Origin: Anaerococcus pacaensis 9403502
Lineage (GTDB): Bacteria; Bacillota; Clostridia; Tissierellales; Peptoniphilaceae
Assembly: GCA_000308255.3 (NCBI GenBank)
Contig: HG326663.1
Coordinates: forward strand, 148,387-212,386
DNA: 64,000 nt
Direction of reading: 5' to 3'
Shown: one piece after another, positions 60,366 to 64,000 of the stretch
How the letters are laid out: each line of letters begins with the position of its first letter
Numbering within the stretch: the stretch's first letter is position 1
Translations under genes and position numbers: made by a program
The notes under the pieces: generated by a model
Told to the model about the DNA's origin: nothing
The model's database searches: none
The model's input: the letters and a program-made list of their open reading frames with translations, nothing else

Positions 60366-62795
60366 CTAATTTGACATTTGCATTTTATTAAATGTTTGTC
60401 CGGCCATTTCGCCTTGTTCACTTACATTGATTGTACCATTTTCAAATGTTGCAGTGATCGGTGTATCGACATTTACACCTTCTATAGTTAAGCTTAGGCT
60501 GCCAGATGAATCTTGCCAGCTACCTTGGTGGACTCTTTGGTCTAGTTTGTAGCGTAGACTGCCATCTTCTTTAAGGGTAAGCCTTGTACCATTGCCTTGG
60601 TATTCACCAGCTACACCGTCAGATGTGGTGAAGTACTGGGTCGCATCTACAGCTATAGAGTCATCGATAGTGAGTCCTGATAGGGCGTTGTTTACTCTAG
60701 ATAGGACTTCTTCTAAGAAAGCGAAACCATAGTATGGGATTTCATAATATGTGTAGTCATCTTCTACAAAGAACTTGTGGAAGATTTCATTGTCGGTTGT
60801 CATTGGTCCATTTGAGTAGAAGTTGCCGTTTTCATCTTTGGCTTCCATTACATTTTGATATTCTACAAAGGTGTAGTATTTGAAACTATTTACATATTTA
60901 CCTTCGTAGTTTTCACTAGCAGTGATTTCATATATTAGCATGACCCTATTTTGTAGGTCTTGATTGTTTGAATCAGCTCCTGTAATAGCTCCTAGATAGT
61001 CGATACTATCTATTTGAGTGAATGACCTTTCTTCAAATGTGTTTCTAATCAGTTCACCCGCATCATATTTGAGTGTGCCCAGTAGTTCATCATCTAGTGT
61101 ATCTACTGTAGTGATATAACCACCTGTAAGCTCTGGGCTTTGGGTTTCATCAGCTGCTTCGGCTTCTTCAGGCTGGCCTTCTTCTGGTTCTAATTCTCCA
61201 GGTACTACATAGATTTTGTCAGTTGGATTTAGGTTTACTCCATAAGAATTAAATAATTCTTCTTCATCAAAGATTAGGCTTACATTTACTTCTTCGCCTT
61301 CGCTTAGCTCAGATGTCTTTGATGGAGCTATTTCAATCATCGACATATATTCTGGTGCCCCATCTGTGAGGCTTGTAGTAAGCGAAATATTTGGACTTTC
61401 GCCTTCGAAGTCGACGTTAATGTAGTTAAATGGATCTTCGTAAGCTTGGGCAGCCAACCCCTCAGCTATGACTGACTTGATGGTATTTAGTAGCTTGACA
61501 TTGTAGTCATCTTCAAGTGATGAGTCTGATACATTAGCCACTACTGTGACTTCTTCACCATTTGATATATTGCCATCCTTACTAAAATTAAACTGAGTAG
61601 AGTTTTCTAATTCGGTAATAAATTGGTTAGCAGGTGAGCTATAAGAATCATCTTTCCTGTCTTTATTGGCGTAAGCAATTTGACCGCCGTAGTCGGCTAG
61701 TAGTTTAGATGAATTTAGGCTGGCTGATGGAGTTGCTTCCCCTTCGTCACCATTAAATGTCACCTCTACATATTCGCTTAGGTCGATCTCGACATCATCA
61801 GGTGTCCTATTCATCAGCCAATAACCAATACCCGCCCCTATGAGGATAAGGACGATTGGTATGAGGTAGAGAGGATTAAAAGAGAATTTCTTTTTCTCTT
61901 CTACTGGCTCATCAACCCCTTCTGTGTATATAGGATCTGCCACCGGCTCGCTCACAGCAGGAGCGGCTGGTGGGATGTATTGGTTAGCCTGATTTTCAAC
62001 TGGCTGGTTTTGAATATTAGCCGGTCTTTCGTTGTAGCCCCTAGGTTGTTCTGGCGGTATATATGGGTCTTTTGGTTGATTATTTCTAATCACTGCCGCT
62101 ATATTGCCAGTTTGGGCTGCCTCGTTGTTGTAAGTTGTATCTTTTTCGCGAAGTTGTCTAGCGATTCTTGCTTCTAGATACTCATTTGGGATGTCATCGT
62201 ATGTAGATCTAGGCCTTGTAGGAGGTGCTGCTTGTCCGTTTGAAGCAGATGGCTCGAAAGTTTGAATATTTCCATTTGCTCCAGTTTGATTGATCTTTTG
62301 ACCAATACTTGCCTCAATAGATGCGTCATAAGGATAAATATCTGGATTGTCCCTATGTCTAAAGTCTTTTCTTTTCCTATCATCAGTTGGCTCATAGCCA
62401 TAGTATGATGGTTGCATCTCATCTTCGTATTCGAGACGAGTATCAAGGCTTGCTACTGGGTCTTCCTTAGAAAGTTCGCTCTTGCCTTCAGGGACTTCTA
62501 TGATCGGTTCTTTAGCTTCTTTTTTCTTAAGGCTTGGCTTTTTAAATTTGAAGCCTTTTACAATGCCAGAAAGTTTACTCTGTTTTTTTCCTTCTTCAGT
62601 TGTATTTTGATTAGTAGTTGTCGATCCGTAGGTAGTTTGCTCAATTACCTGGCCAGCTTGTGGTTGCTTGGGTGTTTGTGGGGGACTTGCTTGTGGCTGA
62701 GCTGCTATTGGCTCGTCAGGGCGCAATTTATTCCCACATACAGGACAAAACTTGGCGCTGTCATCTACCTTTGCACCGCAGTTAGTACAAAACAT
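60366..62795 (-). CDS. Large zinc-ribbon membrane protein with extracellular beta domains
   Basis: 809 residues. N-terminal zinc ribbon CTNCGAKVDDSAKFCPVCGNK, then a 290-residue Pro/Gln/Asn-rich cytoplasmic linker (YIPPEQPRGYNERPAN and similar), one membrane helix near residue 312-330 (YLIPIVLILIGAGIGYWLM), and about 480 residues outside. The outer part has repeated beta blocks with EVTFNGDEGEA near 343 and NVDFEGESPN near 450, an acidic stretch, and a final lipocalin-like domain (GTRLTLKEDGSLRYKL, SGSLSLTIEGV). The ribbon-linker-helix plan resembles YvbJ/TcaA-type envelope proteins. Function unknown. Ribosome site AAAAGGAGT. Monocistronic. Confidence 0.75.
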   Translation of the reverse strand: MFCTNCGAKVDDSAKFCPVCGNKLRPDEPIAAQPQASPPQTPKQPQAGQVIEQTTYGSTTTNQNTTEEGKKQSKLSGIVKGFKFKKPSLKKKEAKEPIIEVPEGKSELSKEDPVASLDTRLEYEDEMQPSYYGYEPTDDRKRKDFRHRDNPDIYPYDASIEASIGQKINQTGANGNIQTFEPSASNGQAAPPTRPRSTYDDIPNEYLEARIARQLREKDTTYNNEAAQTGNIAAVIRNNQPKDPYIPPEQPRGYNERPANIQNQPVENQANQYIPPAAPAVSEPVADPIYTEGVDEPVEEKKKFSFNPLYLIPIVLILIGAGIGYWLMNRTPDDVEIDLSEYVEVTFNGDEGEATPSASLNSSKLLADYGGQIAYANKDRKDDSYSSPANQFITELENSTQFNFSKDGNISNGEEVTVVANVSDSSLEDDYNVKLLNTIKSVIAEGLAAQAYEDPFNYINVDFEGESPNISLTTSLTDGAPEYMSMIEIAPSKTSELSEGEEVNVSLIFDEEELFNSYGVNLNPTDKIYVVPGELEPEEGQPEEAEAADETQSPELTGGYITTVDTLDDELLGTLKYDAGELIRNTFEERSFTQIDSIDYLGAITGADSNNQDLQNRVMLIYEITASENYEGKYVNSFKYYTFVEYQNVMEAKDENGNFYSNGPMTTDNEIFHKFFVEDDYTYYEIPYYGFAFLEEVLSRVNNALSGLTIDDSIAVDATQYFTTSDGVAGEYQGNGTRLTLKEDGSLRYKLDQRVHQGSWQDSSGSLSLTIEGVNVDTPITATFENGTINVSEQGEMAGQTFNKMQMSN

Positions 62796-62875
62796 GTGGA
62801 CTCCTTTTTAAGGTATATGTATATAATATACAACTTTTTTCCTATTAAATAAAGCGGAATTAGGACTATTCATAG

Positions 62876-62916
62876 AAAAAATCCCCCGGCATATAAAATA
62901 TAATGCTGGGGGATGT
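62876..62916 (-). terminator. Terminator after the ABC permease gene
   Basis: 12-bp stem ATCCCCCAGCAT/ATGCCGGGGGAT on the minus strand with one G-T pair, then TTTTTTC. Ends the importer operon. Confidence 0.85.
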
Positions 62917-62919
62917 GAT

Positions 62920-63855
62920 TTACACATTATCTACTGTTAGATATGGTTTACCACTCGCCTTTGGTGCCTTTGATCTTCTTTGGAAGATAATAAGGATAAG
63001 GAGGGTTGCTATATATGGGATCATCGAGATAAATTCAATTGGTACACCGATTGATGATCCACCTAGGTAGGTAGCTATAGCTTGGGCTAGACCAAAGAAT
63101 AATGATCCTACTAGGACCCCATGTGGTTTCCAGTTACCAAAGATTACTGTAACAAGGGCTATATAGCCTTGGCCAGCTATCAAGGTTTGCGAGAAGCTCG
63201 ATACTACAGCAAGTGACATACTAGCTCCACCAAGCCCTGCCATAAAGCCTGAGAATATTACAGATAGGTAGCGGGTTTTTGTTACAGATATATTTAGGGT
63301 TTCTGCAGCCTTTGGGTGTTCGCCCACTGCAATCACGCGTAGGCCCCATTTAGTCTTATATAAAAATAGATAAAGTAGAACTACCATGATTAGGGCTATA
63401 TAAACAGTTGCATATTGGCCGAAAATATTCAAAAACGCTTGGTTGGATGAAATATTTCTAAACAATCTAGGGATTTTATTCTCTAGTGGTATAGATGGAG
63501 TTTGAGTTGCCCCATCAAAGAAATATCTACCAAGGAAAAGAGCAAGCCCAGGACCCAAGGTATTTATCGCAATACCTGATATGGTTTGATCGCCTGCAAG
63601 TGTTACTGATACAAAGGCATGGATAAGACCAAAAAATGCTCCAGCAAGTCCACCACATAGGAAGGCTATCCATGGATTGCCCAGATAATAACCAACTGTA
63701 GCTCCGACGAGCGCTCCGATTGTCATCATCCCTTCAAGCCCGATATTTACAACACCAGACTTTTCACTCATCATACCGCCAAGGCCTGCCATAAGGACTG
63801 GAGCAGCATTAGAAAAAGTATTACCGATAATAAGTGATAAGATTACTAAATTCAT
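62920..63855 (-). CDS. ABC importer permease, BMP/nucleoside type (NupQ/YufQ-like)
   Basis: 311 residues with about nine membrane spans. SNAAPVLMAGLGGMMSEKSGVVNIGLEGMM near the N-terminus and GDQTISGIAINTLGPGLALFL are characteristic of the second permease of BMP-lipoprotein nucleoside importers; KTKWGLRVIAVGEHPKAAETL is the coupling loop. It follows the other permease by one base (TAATATG). The ATPase and lipoprotein genes must lie beyond the window edge. It would import nucleosides. Confidence 0.92.
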   Translation of the reverse strand: MNLVILSLIIGNTFSNAAPVLMAGLGGMMSEKSGVVNIGLEGMMTIGALVGATVGYYLGNPWIAFLCGGLAGAFFGLIHAFVSVTLAGDQTISGIAINTLGPGLALFLGRYFFDGATQTPSIPLENKIPRLFRNISSNQAFLNIFGQYATVYIALIMVVLLYLFLYKTKWGLRVIAVGEHPKAAETLNISVTKTRYLSVIFSGFMAGLGGASMSLAVVSSFSQTLIAGQGYIALVTVIFGNWKPHGVLVGSLFFGLAQAIATYLGGSSIGVPIEFISMIPYIATLLILIIFQRRSKAPKASGKPYLTVDNV

Positions 63856-63856
63856 A

Positions 63857-64000
63857 TTACTCCTCCTCCTTTTTAATGGTTCTGACTATGATTTCTTCGC
63901 CTGTCTCATTTATGACTCTAGGGTGGTCATCGTCAGTAGTTTTGATAGGCTCTTTATCTTCAGATAGCTTTATAGCTTCCGTATTATTTTCAGATTCTAC
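63857..64000 (-). CDS. C-terminal tail of the upstream gene, probably the first importer permease (NupP-like)
   Basis: The last 47 codons and the TAA of a gene that starts beyond the window. The visible part is polar and acidic (EAIKLSEDKEPIKTTDDDH, then IIVRTIKKEEE), a cytoplasmic tail without membrane helices. Its identity is inferred from the order usual for BMP-type importers, with permease P before permease Q; the visible residues alone do not show it. Its stop is one base ahead of the next start, and the next ribosome site GGAGGAGG lies in its final codons. Confidence 0.6.
   Translation of the reverse strand, partial: VESENNTEAIKLSEDKEPIKTTDDDHPRVINETGEEIIVRTIKKEEE

Overview
This is a low-GC Gram-positive (Firmicutes/Bacillota) chromosomal segment, most likely from an anaerobic coccus of the Tissierellia/Peptoniphilaceae (Anaerococcus-like). 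Evidence: strong AGGAGG ribosome sites throughout, intrinsic terminators between most units, an Rnf-type NADH dehydrogenase subunit pair, rubredoxin, Rex, a CBS/DRTGG-type Mn pyrophosphatase, two M18 aminopeptidases and other peptidases, lipoate salvage, and no respiratory chain genes. The genus is inferred from gene style only. No insertion sequence, prophage, CRISPR array or rRNA is visible.

Layout. 1-4.0 kb: veg; htpG-M18 peptidase behind a CIRCE (HrcA) operator; a small coiled-coil membrane protein. 4.1-10.5 kb: a DUF1858 redox-disulfide protein, the unit rnfC-rnfD-NUDIX-DUF1648, CBS-pyrophosphatase, a CorC/HlyC transporter. 10.6-18.4 kb: purine permease, thiamine-binding-type small protein plus a second M18 peptidase, MFS transporter, xpt, and a cutC/glycosylasparaginase/dipeptidase operon in which cutC looks frameshifted. 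18.4-22.9 kb: a large flavin-carrying lipoprotein reductase, a ZinT-like lipoprotein with a Fur-type operator, and a sigma/anti-sigma pair whose sigma gene has an in-frame stop. 22.9-32.3 kb: a protein-quality and cell-envelope block, cdaA-cdaR-cca-tig-clpP-clpX-lon-engB.

32.4-43.4 kb: an orphan GmrSD-like (DUF262+DUF1524) restriction gene, a ZIP transporter gene with two in-frame stops, a maltodextrin operon (malQ-glgP) led by an AI-2E protein, a papain-like protein and a NIF3-like protein, then thiN and a second AI-2E gene. 43.4-49.4 kb: typA-membrane protein-rex-ABC-F, an RsbW-like ATPase and rubredoxin. 49.4-52.7 kb: lplA, osmC and a dihydrolipoamide dehydrogenase with its own lipoyl domain, which together could form a lipoyl-dependent peroxidase system. 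52.7-59.9 kb: a surface protein, GT8, YitT, a CofE homologue, a zinc-ribbon protein, a sirtuin, and a GntR/ABC export cassette. 59.9-60.4 kb: tRNA-Pro followed by two decayed tandem copies of its 3' part. 60.4-64 kb: a large zinc-ribbon membrane protein and the permease genes of a nucleoside-type ABC importer, cut by the window edge.

The points most worth a second look are the lipoyl/OsmC peroxidase module, the tandem tRNA-Pro remnants, an identical 13-bp palindrome in front of an MFS gene and the ZinT-like gene, the CIRCE at htpG, rnfCD without rnfGEAB, and several genes broken by single in-frame TAA codons or a homopolymer shift.
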